Assembly (NCBI GenBank): GCA_009792885.1
Contig: WMCF01000113.1
Location: 128,825 to 192,824, forward strand
DNA from: Eremophila alpestris peregrina
Lineage: Eukaryota; Chordata; Aves; Passeriformes; Alaudidae
Direction: 5' to 3'
Length of the DNA stretch: 64,000 nt
The position numbers and the translations under genes are program-made. The notes beneath the pieces are model-generated. The model searched no databases. It was not told the origin of the DNA and saw only the letters and a program-made list of their open reading frames with translations. This document shows positions 13,217 to 23,900 of this stretch, piece by piece. Each line of letters starts with the position of its first letter. The stretch's first letter is position 1.

Positions 13217-13218
<2 letters not shown>

Positions 13219-13255
<37 letters not shown>

Positions 13256-13263
13256 AAAAAAAT

Positions 13264-13289
<26 letters not shown>
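13219..13289. repeat. 71-bp A tract, two interruptions
   Basis: There are 36 A residues, one C, 7 A, one T and then 26 A. It is the longest homopolymer in the window. No polyadenylation signal or recognisable retrocopy lies directly upstream on this strand, so I cannot say that it is a retrotransposition tail. CR1 elements do not normally leave poly(A). It may be a mononucleotide expansion, and its exact length is uncertain because such runs are hard to sequence. Confidence 0.9.
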
Positions 13290-13294
<5 letters not shown>

Positions 13295-16200
13295 GAAGAC
13301 CAAATACTTTAGCTTCTAACAGGCTGTTCTAGAGCCTAGGACTGTATCTCTTTTTTTCATATAAGAAACCTCCAAAAAGTAAAGTTTTAGTAATCACCCA
13401 CAGACCTGTAATCCTTGATTAATTTTCAAAATCAATACAGAAAATCTGCAGCTACTTGGTTGCTAATAGAACTATAAAAAAGGGTTTTAGCAATTTTTTT
13501 AAATGGCTTAGCTTGTCTACCCAATCAAACGACATGTACAGAGTTTGGCTACTGCATTGATTGACTTGAAGGAGTCCTAGTTAGGCAGCCATTCTATTGC
13601 ACAAATGTTGTGTCTCAGCTGAGTTCACAACACAAATCATTCTATTGGAACTGGATAGCTAACTGACAGCCTTATGAAAGTGGAAAACAGTACCAGAATA
13701 GATGGACTGTAATAAAACATCTGATACAGCATCTCACAAAAGTTTTATTTGAAGAGTTAAATGAATTCAAATTGGCTTCCATTGAAGCATTAAACTATGA
13801 ATTGAAAAGTGATGAAGAGCCATTAACCAAGTGAGAGCAGGAGATTTGTTGCATCAAGTCAGGGGGAATGTTCTGTAGGCTGCCTCAGAGCACTGTGCAA
13901 AGCCTGCTTTGATTCCCCACCTTCACTCACAGGGGCTGGGGCACTGTCAGCATGGTCATTTCACCTGCACTCTCCATGAATCCCAAAGCAAAGCAAGGAC
14001 TCAGTCCTGCAGGGCACACATCTGATCACAGGCCCAATGCCCTGCCATGACATTTTAGCTCTGTCATCATGGCTTTGGCACTAAGCTGCTGACCTTCAGA
14101 TCATCTCTCAACACCATCTTGTCAGCCTTATACTTTCCTACACACGTCAGGAGGGTTGGAAACAGCTGCTGAAGGGCATCATGCAAGGGCAAGGGGCTGT
14201 TGCTTCCAGCTCAGCCTGAGTGACCTTGGGCAAGTCAGGCTTGTACCCTTTAATGCTATTTAGCTTTTGGAATTTTTGGTGAGTTACTGGTGAGAAGTGG
14301 TAGATCTTAATACCATCACTCAGGCTGGATGGGCACATTTATTGGAACCTGCACTGAGAAGGAACATTTAAAATTATCATTACATTATTTTAAGTCTGGC
14401 CTCAGAGTTAAGATGTTTTGTCTGGTGACATCAAAATATGACATGTGTTGTGATAATTTTGGTATCACCCCACTGCTCAGAGGGTGAGTGTGGTCACTAA
14501 CAGTTATCTGTTGTGATGAACACTGGAGCCACTCTGTCAAGAAACAAAAAAAAACCAAACATATATAGATTCTCTCTTCATGCATTGCTCTACTCAGACT
14601 ATATCTACATTACTGCTTTCTAGGAGCTCCCAGTCCTGACACTGCAGAGAAAGCAGGAGTCAGAAGTTTCTGAGGAAATATTACAACTACTCATTACATT
14701 CAGAAGTACTGACGCGTTAGAGATTTGTAAATTGGGCCATTTGGAGGAAGCCTCACTGAAACATCCCAGATGGGATATTTATGGGATTTTCTGGGTGGTC
14801 CAAATGACCGTGGGACTGCTGGAAGTTAATGGGTCAGAAGAAGGAAACAGTGAGGCTGAACATCAGGCAACACTCACCAGAAGTGTGGTCTGGCTGTCTT
14901 AAAACACATTTCTGCTAGAGCTAAGCATCACATATGGGCTGGGGAACCAAAGGATGTGCCTGTGCATAGGTGTGCACCCGTGTGACAATATTCCTGTGAG
15001 CAAAACTCATCTCCAAACCACCCTGCAGCCACTGCTCCACCAGGGAGCCTTTTCACCACTTGCTGAAATCATCTGGAAAAGTTTACAGCCGAAGAGAAAT
15101 AGAAGTCAGAAGGGTCAAACAGCTCCCTTCCAAGTACTGTTTCATGCTAAAATCACACCAGCTTCCATCAAGTGCACAAGTTGAAGTATTTCAAACTCTT
15201 TGCTTTGTATTCATTGATTATTGACTTCACGCTCTGGCATCATTTAGCTTTCTGAAATCACACGAGATTGCATGTGCACTACAGACTTGATCAAATGGCT
15301 GAAAATACCGAAAAACTGAGGGTTTAACTTACAAATGATTATGCATCGAAAAGAAACAAAAGAGGTGAAAATACTGAGCAGCCTCTCCACAGAAATTATA
15401 AAATCGAAGTCAGAAGGTCTGCAACAGCCTTTATCAGCTGAGAAGCTGGCCTTATCCTAGGTAAAAAGAGTTTTCTAATACCTTGTGATGAGCTACGAGA
15501 AGCTGGTACCCCTCTCAAGCAAAGCCACATTTACAAACACAAAACACATTGCAGCTTTGTTAAGTATTAAAAAAAAAAACAAAAAACAAAGCTACTTTCC
15601 AAGAGGATATAAGTTATGTGAGCCCAGTCAAAAAAAACTCCTGGAAACTTTACTGAGAAAGAAAAATGCTCTTTTTTCCTTCTGCAATGAACAGAAACCC
15701 TGAATTTTGTTAATGGTCACCAGGAGTCATTTATCACTCAAATCAGGTTGCTTGTTTCTGTAATGAATGAGGAGTCCCATGCAAGGAGCAGCAAGGCAGG
15801 TATCATGATTCATTGGGCTCCTGTAAGTGACAGGAGTCATACAAGCTTAGAAAGGAAAGAAAAGAATAAAGGCTTTACATTAGGTTTTTAGCCTAAAGGG
15901 AAGTTTTATATATAGCCAATAAAGACATTCTGACTTCTGATTTATGCTGGAATAAGGAAGGGAAAGCTCTGGCCTGCCTCCAGGTGAATTGCTCCCAGCA
16001 GTGCACTCTGGTGCAGACAGGAGATTAGGAATGGCCACACTGCTGTGGAACAATGAGGGTCCTGCTCCTCTGCTCAGCACTGACACGTTCTGAGCCCAAT
16101 GCAGATGGGAAGTCCATTAACTCCATCCTCAGGGGGCTGGCTAAATATCCATATTTCCACTTTCCATAAGCTCAAGTAGCTCAGAGATCGTTCTCCTGCC

Positions 16201-17515
16201 CGTGATCAGAGGTAAGGGGAGCTTCCCCAGCCCACACACCAAGTCTGCTTGTTCGGGCACCGAGCCTGGGGGAAGATCTGCCCATGGGAACTGGCCCACG
16301 AGGGAGCCAGCTTTAATTCCTGATGCACACTTAACACATGGCATTAATAAGGGGCTGCTTCTCTTCCCTGTCGTGCTATCAGTTTTAAATAGTCAAGTCC
16401 TAATCTCCCAATCAATCATCTTCCAAATCAGTATGCTTTAGTCATCAATCAAATGCATTTTTGCAGGCAAGCAGGAAGTGTTATTTAACAAGGAGGCAGC
16501 AATTTTTACATCTCCATTTTTCTTCAGCTGCCTGAATTAAAGAAAAATTAGAGTCCCTGCAGATGTCTGTGACATCACAACAGAGTTGTACTGCAGCATT
16601 CTTCTCCTGCTGGGGAAAGGCCCTGCGTTGAGGAAATCAGCTGAATGGACAAGATCTACTGAAGGACCAACCCTGGATGAATGTAACCCTGATTCCTTGA
16701 CCAAATGTGCCCAGCTTTGTGCTTAACCTCCTGGAGAGTCAGTGAATGCTCATCAGTGACCACAGGAACACAGGACCTCAAATACCAGTTACCAGAATGA
16801 AACTCCATTAGTAACACTAATTATGAAATATGGCCTATTTTCATGTTTTTCAAATTAATCTAGCACAGGAACTCTCCAAAGATAGTTGAATTCTGGAGCA
16901 AATATAAAGCTGTTGAACTTTAAGGGGGAGAGTTTCAAAGGCACAAATGGCACTTAACTTCCAATTATGCCTTGGAGAAAGTTCCACTAATGGCTAATAC
17001 AGCTGATTTATTTTCATAACCTTTAATTACTTCACACCATTCTTTTTTTTTCACTGAACAGTATAATCAGTTCTACAGAGCAGTTCAAAAACATTGTGCA
17101 GACTAAAGTTCTGCTCCAGTGCCAGGCTTCCCTATGCAAGTTTAAATTATTTATCAATTTTATATAATTATACATATCAAAAAGTGGGAATACTTGTGCT
17201 TAATTATAACATCTACATACAACAGATAGTAGCTAACGTGACATCTGATTATTAGTATTTTATCTCAGTGAGATTCTACCAGTGTTATTGGGAGGAAATA
17301 GGGATGAAGACCATAGTTTTGTTTGGACTAGTATAAAGTCAGGGGCTTCTCCTATTTTAGTAATAGAAGCTATAATATTCGTGAAGTCTATTGTTTTGAC
17401 AGAGATCCAAGCAAGGCCAAACAATGATGGAAAAACGTGCAATTTTAGGTCTTCTTACAAGCTATTCCCTTGTGCCACAGGTGGAGGCTGAAACATTTGC
17501 AAAGCTTCCAGGGCG

Positions 17516-17930
17516 ATCTAGCGGCGCATTTCTTAGAGCAGAACTCCTGGCTTTTATTTAATTTTAAACATAGGAGTCTTAATTAAGGTGTTTTGCGCAC
17601 CCTGGGGATTTTGGAAGCCTTCTGGCGGCAGCGTGGCCGCAGGCAGGGCTGTGCGCTCGGCAGCGAGGGGAGAGCAGGTGCTGCCTCGCAAAAGCAAGGA
17701 GCGATTGCCCTCTAGTGCCCAAAGCAAGCCGAGGATGCACAGTCCGAGGAGGGGGGGGTTCACGATTTTTTCCAAGTTACCTGCCTGTCTCGTGCTGTTT
17801 CGGGAGGGACACATCACCCAGCCCTGGAGGCGGCCCCTCCCACGGAGAGCAAGAGCCCTGATCTGATAAACCCTCGGAGTGGGGCTGAGCGACTCATCAA
17901 CGTCACCCAAACTCCAACACCGGCTCGCAG
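17516..17930. promoter_or_regulatory. Internal CpG-rich cluster, possible alternative promoter
   Basis: About two dozen CpGs occur within roughly 415 bp, starting at 'gggcgatctagcggcgc', while flanking intron sequence has almost none. The cluster lies 1.5 kb before exon 2, a sensible place for an alternative first exon of the same gene. I see no clear TATA box and no strong donor right after it. The 161-codon minus-strand frame over this block is best explained by GC content. Confidence 0.45.
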
Positions 17931-19448
17931 AGCATGCTGCACTTGATCCTGTGTTATCTTTTGAGGAAATCTTAATTGGAGGTTTAATAAGAAGTGAAAT
18001 CCCAGCAAGCAGACAATTGCAGAGCAAGGGAAGCACCAAAGCAGGGCAAATACTCTTAAGATTATCAGGATGACTTCAATTTCCTAATGGTAGCTGCAAT
18101 TTCTTTTTTATTTCTTCTCTTGCACATAAGAAAATAATAAATGCAGAAGAGGTTTCTTATTTCTGTCCCTACCTGGCTCCCCTCCTGGCCAGTTGTATGA
18201 CACAGTGGGGTCACTGCTGGAATAGCCCACAATCCAGGGGTTTCAATCTCCTTGCAAGCTTCCAACTGAGGACAGTAAATCAGATAAGAGCTTGAACCTA
18301 CCAGAATCACAAGTGGTCTCTAAATGCTTCTAACAAGCATTTTTCAGTTTTAGGTGCAAGCCTTACGATGAATGAATAGTTTTCAGAACACAAGTCAAAA
18401 GTGTAATCGGAGTTAATGGAGGAGGACACGTCAACTGATAAGTATCTGCCTGGAAAAAGCATTTCTTCCCTGCAGTTCCAAAATCATTCATTGTTTACTG
18501 TCTCACATTGTTCCAATAGACAAACAATATAAATAATTCAGAAAGATGTTAATTCCTACTTAAATCCATAGAGCAGCATGGGCTATTTATTTAGTCAGCT
18601 TTAGCTGCCTCTGAATCATAGGGTTTACTGTTAGCAACGGCAATTTTTCATGAATTTAGGCAGAACTGCCAGGAATTGCACAAGGGCTTCAGAGCAATGA
18701 GGTGTAAGCACCTCGTACTTCATCCACACAGGGCCAGAAGCTGAGAGCTTTAGCTGGAGCTGTCATGGACCAGCACACACACCTGCTTGCCCACCTAGCA
18801 CTAAAACAGCTCCCTTGAGCTACAGAGCACCTCCCATTGATCCCTGATGGAGGCACAGCTGCACCCTGCAGTTGTAGCAGCCTGCTCATTCACTTGGAAA
18901 ATCCCCACAGAATTTTTTTAGTTCCTAAACCAGACCAGGAAGTACTGAACACCCCAAGTGCAGAATGCAAACTGGAGAGAAAGCCCTACAAATCTCTGCT
19001 CTAACTCCTGTCATGTATTTCACTTCGGTCACATTAGTTTTCCAATCCAACACAGAATTCATCCCTCATGAAGTTTGAATTCGACATGGAACATGGTCCC
19101 ACATTTGACAAAGATTCACTTTGTCCTAGTTTTGCCCCTAAAATCTTCCACTGTTCCCATTTGCAATAGCAACGATGCATTTTAGATCAGAAAAGCTGAT
19201 AAGTAGATGCGCATCCTCAAAAAGTTCTGTTCAGAGTTCATTTCTGTATCCTAAGAACATGGGGGAGCCGTTTAATGCAGCTTCTCTTAATGCACCAAGA
19301 AAGAAGTGACACTGAGTGCTCCTTGAACTACTCAGGAACTTCCCTCTTGACTCAGATTACCAGTATCAATCACCGGCCTTATTAATGTGTGTTTTTAATT
19401 GCTTTATGGATTTTGTTTTACTTACTCTTCTTTTACTTCTTGCTGCAG

Positions 19449-19535
19449 ATGATGTTAAGAGTCCTCTTCATTGATTATTGGCAGCTGTTGCATTCTGAGA
19501 AAACCTCTTCCAATCTATCTGTCCGGATCCTTTGA
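19449..19535 (+). promoter_or_regulatory. Upstream ORF 3 in leader
   Basis: Two tandem ATGs open right at the first base of exon 2. The 28-codon frame ends in TGA at 19533-19535. In the spliced leader the base at -3 would come from exon 1 (T of the final TAG). Confidence 0.5.
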
Positions 19536-19579
19536 CTTCCCGCTCCCACAGCTTCACAGCCTCCCCGAACGCTTCATAA

Positions 19580-19651
19580 ATGCACTGCAATGGTCACATG
19601 AACATCTTGGAAAGGGAACCTCCACAACTCCTCATTCCTATGGCACTTTAG
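19580..19651 (+). promoter_or_regulatory. Upstream ORF 4, in frame with the main start
   Basis: A 23-codon frame from ATG 19580 ends in TAG at 19649-19651, leaving 54 bases to the main ATG. It shares the main reading frame and contains two more internal ATGs (19598, 19640). A short overlapping ORF, 19590-19601, lies in another frame. Confidence 0.5.
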
Positions 19652-19705
19652 GAAGAGCACTTGGAAAAGTGGCAAGTCCAGCAGGAGCTGGAAGCCCTGC
19701 GAAAG

Positions 19706-20686
19706 ATGAATCTCATTGGGAGGCTCCGCAGAAGCTTCCGAACGCTGGTCATCCTCCTGGCCACCTTCTGCTTGGCCAGTATTGTCATCTCTGCCTACTT
19801 CCTCTACACTGGCTACAAGCAGGAAATGGCCCTCATGGAAACCACTGGACAAGCAGAGTGCGAGGACCTCAAACTTCTGCCCTACAGGTCTGCGGAGCTG
19901 AGAACACCTAAGCCAATTGATCCCTCTAGGACTGATCCTACCGTGCTCCTGTTTGTGGAAAGCCAGTACTCCCAGCTAGGGCAAGACATCATAGCCATCC
20001 TGGAGTCCAGCAAGTTTCAGTACCACATGGTCATTGCACCAGCCAAGGGGGACATTCCCCCTCTCACAGACAACGGGAGAGGCAAGTACACCATTGTTAT
20101 ATATGAGAATATTTTAAAGTACGTGTCCATGGACTCGTGGAACAGAGAGCTTCTGGAAAAATACTGTGTGGAATACAGTGTTAGCATAATTGGTTTTCAT
20201 AAAGCCAACGAGAACAGCTCCCCGAGTGTCAGACTGAAAGGGCTGCCACTGCAGCTGTACAACAACGTGGCCCTCAGAGACTGCATGGTGAACCCTCAGT
20301 CGCCCCTGCTGCGCATCACCAAAGCGCCCAGGGTGGAGAAGGGCCCCCTGCCTGGTGAGGACTGGACTGTGTTCCAGTTCAACCATTCTACCTTCCAGCC
20401 CGTGCTCCTGAGTGAGCTGCAGCCCTCCAGGCCCACCCCTGCCACGCTGCCCAGGGCTGCTCTCTATGCAACCGTCATCCAGGACCTGGGCCTGCACGAC
20501 GGCATCCAGAGAGTCCTCTTTGGGAACAACCTGACCTTCTGGCTCCACAAGCTCATCTTCATCGATGCCATATCTTTCCTGTCAGGAAAGAAGCTCACAC
20601 TCTCCTTGGAGAGGTACATCCTGGTCGACATAGACGACATCTTTGTCGGGAAGGAGGGGACGAGGATGAACGTCAATGATGTGAAG
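19706..20686 (+). CDS. NDST4: NDST4 exon 2 coding part, residues 1-327
   Basis: This exon encodes the N-terminal part of a bifunctional Golgi enzyme that removes acetyl groups from GlcNAc in nascent heparan sulfate and then N-sulfates the freed amine. The protein is a type II membrane protein. A basic tail (residues 5-12, with an RLRR motif) precedes a single hydrophobic anchor at about 13-34. The lumenal stem and the start of the N-deacetylase domain follow. A conserved block with VESQYSQLGQDI lies near residues 84-96. The DIDD motif at 308-311 is a likely metal-binding element of the deacetylase. Sequons occur at N170, N226 and N275. I chose the ATG at 19706 because it matches the family N terminus and the frame is closed by TAG 57 bases upstream. 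The exon ends in phase 0 before GTAAGG. Residues 236-251 (Pro/Ala-rich) look divergent from mammalian copies. NDST4 is preferred over NDST3 from N-terminal similarity recalled, not aligned. Confidence 0.93.
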
Positions 20687-20865
20687 GTAAGGCAAGGACT
20701 GGGGAAACCACCCCAGACATGTGTACGTGCTCATGGGTATTTGAAAAGAGACAAAGCTTGAAAAAGCTGAGAAGCTGAGAAAAAGCTCTTTTTCCTGGTA
20801 AGGGCTGCAAGTGCACAAGTGCAGCCAGCAGATACGTAAGCCACAACCTGAGATGAAAAGCCACT

Positions 20866-20946
20866 TTTCCCACATATATACAGAGATGCACTTATGGATG
20901 TGTATATGTATGGCCATCCATATGTATGTAGCACATATACATATAC
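20866..20946. repeat. Degenerate TA/TG/CA-rich simple sequence
   Basis: Repeated 'catatata', 'tatgtatg' and 'catatacatatac' words form a degenerate alternating purine-pyrimidine stretch early in intron 2. It has partial dyad symmetry and could form weak hairpins. I infer no function. Confidence 0.45.
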
Positions 20947-23900
20947 TATCTTCTAGAGGCCTTTTCTGTATTATTTCTCTCACTATTTTTGAAAAGTAGA
21001 CAGAACAATACAAGATAGTTGCCTTTTTAAAACTCACCATCACTGAGTTTATACAGAACAAAAAAGAGCAAAAGGAAAAAAAAGAACCTGAAGAAGTTAC
21101 AGCCCCAATGTGACTTGTAAGAGTTAGCATGAAAATAATTCTCATTAACAGACTAGCAGGTAAGTATTTAAAGCTACCAATGATAGGGTGGAAGCATAGA
21201 ATGCACTTGAGCAAGTGACATAACCATCTGACAGAGTGAAAGGCCCACAGACTACTCACTGGGGGCTCTTCAACACTTATATTCCTGATCTGTAGTATCC
21301 AGGGACACGATTAAATTTGTTCAGAGTAATTTTCAAAGATGTGTGCAACTTGGAAAGAATAGACAGAGCTCAGCAGCATGACAGTTATTTCTTGTCATTT
21401 TCCACATGTGGGAATCATAGTCAGAGATTAATTGAATCCCTAAGCACGCAATATCACATTCTCCAGCCTTTATTCTGGAGGATTTTTGCTGTCAATACCC
21501 AAAGCTTTCAAGAACAATAAGCAAGCCTTTTGTTTTTAAAAGCAGATTCCTATTTAATTTCTAAACCCTTATTTCATTTCTACAATTTTTATATTCATTT
21601 GCCTCCTCATCCAGCCCATTGAGGTATCCAAACACCCAGCAAGAGCAGTAGTCTCACACACAATTGAAACCATTTTGCACATCAGAACACTTAGGGTAAT
21701 TCTATTAGCCAAACCAGGCGTATGAATGCTCATCAGGGCTGATTCTGAGTGCCAGGCACTCCAAGTGCCTGGTGCCTTTGAGATCTGAGCACTGCACACA
21801 AGCTCAGTGATCAAGTGCTCTCTCTCTGGAAATACATGGGGAAATGCTCTGAGAAAGGGCTTGTACACAAGAGGAAAATTAACTCAAAAGGCAGTTGTGA
21901 AGCAAGTTTTTCAGCAATAGCCCCCCGCCTGTGCCTTTTTGAGAGTATCCTTCTGACGTGGTTTGCTCCACCAAGGAAGCTTGTTACTATTCCACAGGGT
22001 TAATGAGCCCCCATTGCCAGCAGAGTGTCCACATAGAGACACTTGGAGATTCAGAGCAGAGTTCTCACTGGAATCATCTCATTATGCAGGAAAAAACCCA
22101 GGTCACCTCCATTACTATCCAGCAGTTAGCAACATTGCTAGGCAAACCTTTCCAGCTGTGCTTGGCACAGCAACCACGCTTCCATGCTCATTATAGGAGA
22201 CACAGCAGAGAACTCCACATCCAGGGGCTGGATGCTGTTAAAAGCATTCAGAATTATATTTATGTGCTGCACACATTTATCCATCTGAAAACCAACCAGT
22301 CCATACTGCTGAATAGCTAGGCAATAACAAGGAAAAACATCTGCTAGGATTCAGACATTTTTAATTTTTTTTTTTTCAAGCAGTGCATGGTGAGCCTTCT
22401 TCCATTCACTGTGTTTGAGCCAGGGTACAAAGGGAAGCTTTCATTCTTCTCACATTTCTCCAGTGCCAAATTAGCAGGCTGCTTGCCTCTCAAAAACACC
22501 AAAAGTGCCACTCAGAGGATAAATCCCCTCCTCACCTCACACAAGAAATCATGCCACAAACACTAACCACCAGGAGAAATCTTCTGCAGGCACAGGCTCA
22601 GAACCGACCTTCCCCTCAAGCGCTCTTTCGGGGACAATAAAAAGTTTATCTCCCTTTTTTAAGTGAATGTTTCACACATAAATCCACCCTGCAGCTTGAA
22701 CATCCATAGGTACTCTGTCCTCAACATGATGCATTTCATTTTGAATCCGTTGCCTGGCACGGATTTGTTCCTCAGGGTATTTCACAAACACTTGCTGCAC
22801 AAATCAGTGTGCTCCTACAGACGGGACATTCCCAGAATGCATTAACCCACAGAACAGAACCCTGTTAATGACCATAACACCGAAAGCAGAGTGCACTTTG
22901 GTTACTTCACAGGGGAGGATAATTACAGCCAGTTAGAGAACAATCTCACAAGTCACTGAGGGAAGGAGGCAATTAAGAACCAGCAGACCTGCCTTCACCC
23001 TGTAAGGCACGGCAGCTTTGCTCCAGAGGCAAAACTAACAGCTACTTAGGAGATTGATATTTCAGTGATGGCAAAGCGTTGCCCTGCCTTCGGGAGGAGT
23101 GGCTGGGGCTGCTCACAGAGGGTTCACTTGGCAGAGATGTAGGGACTCTCTGCCAGGCCCTCAAGAGGTGCCAGGCCCACCCAAATCCCTTGGGAATGCT
23201 TTAATACACCACAAGTTTTCTGATAACAATATTGTCATGTAACAGTACTCAAACAAATCAGCCTGTGCCTGTGCAATTATTTCCTGCAACCCAAATGTTT
23301 TAATTCCCTCACAAAGCCATTTCCCAATCAGGTGCCTCAGGGAGATATATTTATCTATATATACACTTTTCTAAAGGGTGGCATCAGCTACAGGAACAGA
23401 GATTAGAGAACAGGGTTATTACAGGCTCTGTTTACCACGGAAGATCTCTTAGTCCCTGGTGTTGAAGCTGTGCAAGGTCATGTCTGGCTAAGTAATTAAC
23501 AGGAACTCAGCAGAGCCACAGAAAGCTGTTTTTCCAAGCTTTGTGGAGTTCTAGCTTGAGCCTAGCGAGCCCCTGCAAATGAATTTCTCCCTTTCCTGCC
23601 TGCCAGTATATTATCTCAGTGCTTGATTTTAGAAAGCAAAACAATTCATCAGTTAATTCAGGGAAACAGTGAATTTGTGTACTTGTAAATGAGACTGGTT
23701 CCCAGCCACACAAGTCCACTATCACTGGCATCAGTGATTTGGCAAAATATCCCTGGAAATGTCTTTTTCATGCTGTGTCTGGGAGAGCCACACTGAAAAA
23801 ATGCAAATCTTCCACCTTTAAAGTTTCCTTTTAATTGAGCACAAAGAGGGCTGCATTACTCAAACAAGAGTAAGAACTTGCTGAAGTATTTCTATTTTTG

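Larger units (their letters stand above)
6405..19448 (+). other. NDST4: Intron 1 (13.0 kb)
   Basis: The donor is GTAAGC at 6405. The acceptor is the pyrimidine-rich 'ttacttcttgctgcag' ending at 19448. I see no coding exon inside it. Contents I can support are an AC-rich microsatellite (8039-8062), a CR1 fragment (8683-8748), a long A tract (13219-13289) and a CpG-rich cluster (17516-17930). The rest is AT-rich unique-looking sequence with short chance frames. Confidence 0.65.
19449..19705 (+). other. NDST4: NDST4 exon 2, 5' untranslated part
   Basis: The acceptor AG is at 19447-19448. The 257-base leader segment has ATG triplets at 19449, 19452, 19580, 19590, 19598 and 19640 before the main start. 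Upstream ORFs are 19449-19535 (28 codons), 19580-19651 (23 codons) and 19590-19601 (3 codons). The 19580 frame is the same frame as the NDST protein but stops at TAG 19649-19651, so it cannot extend the N terminus. The main ATG at 19706 has A at -3. Confidence 0.75.

Noticed and set aside
17554..18039. 161-codon minus-strand frame in intron 1
   Set aside because: It sits on the CpG cluster, has no recognisable domain, and overlaps other open frames.
19661..19705. N-terminal extension of NDST by 15 residues
   Set aside because: The frame is open back to 19652, but the extension would need a TTG start. The ATG at 19706 matches the family N terminus and has A at -3.
20114..20548. 144-codon antisense frame inside exon 2
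   Set aside because: It is a shadow of the real coding exon on the opposite strand.
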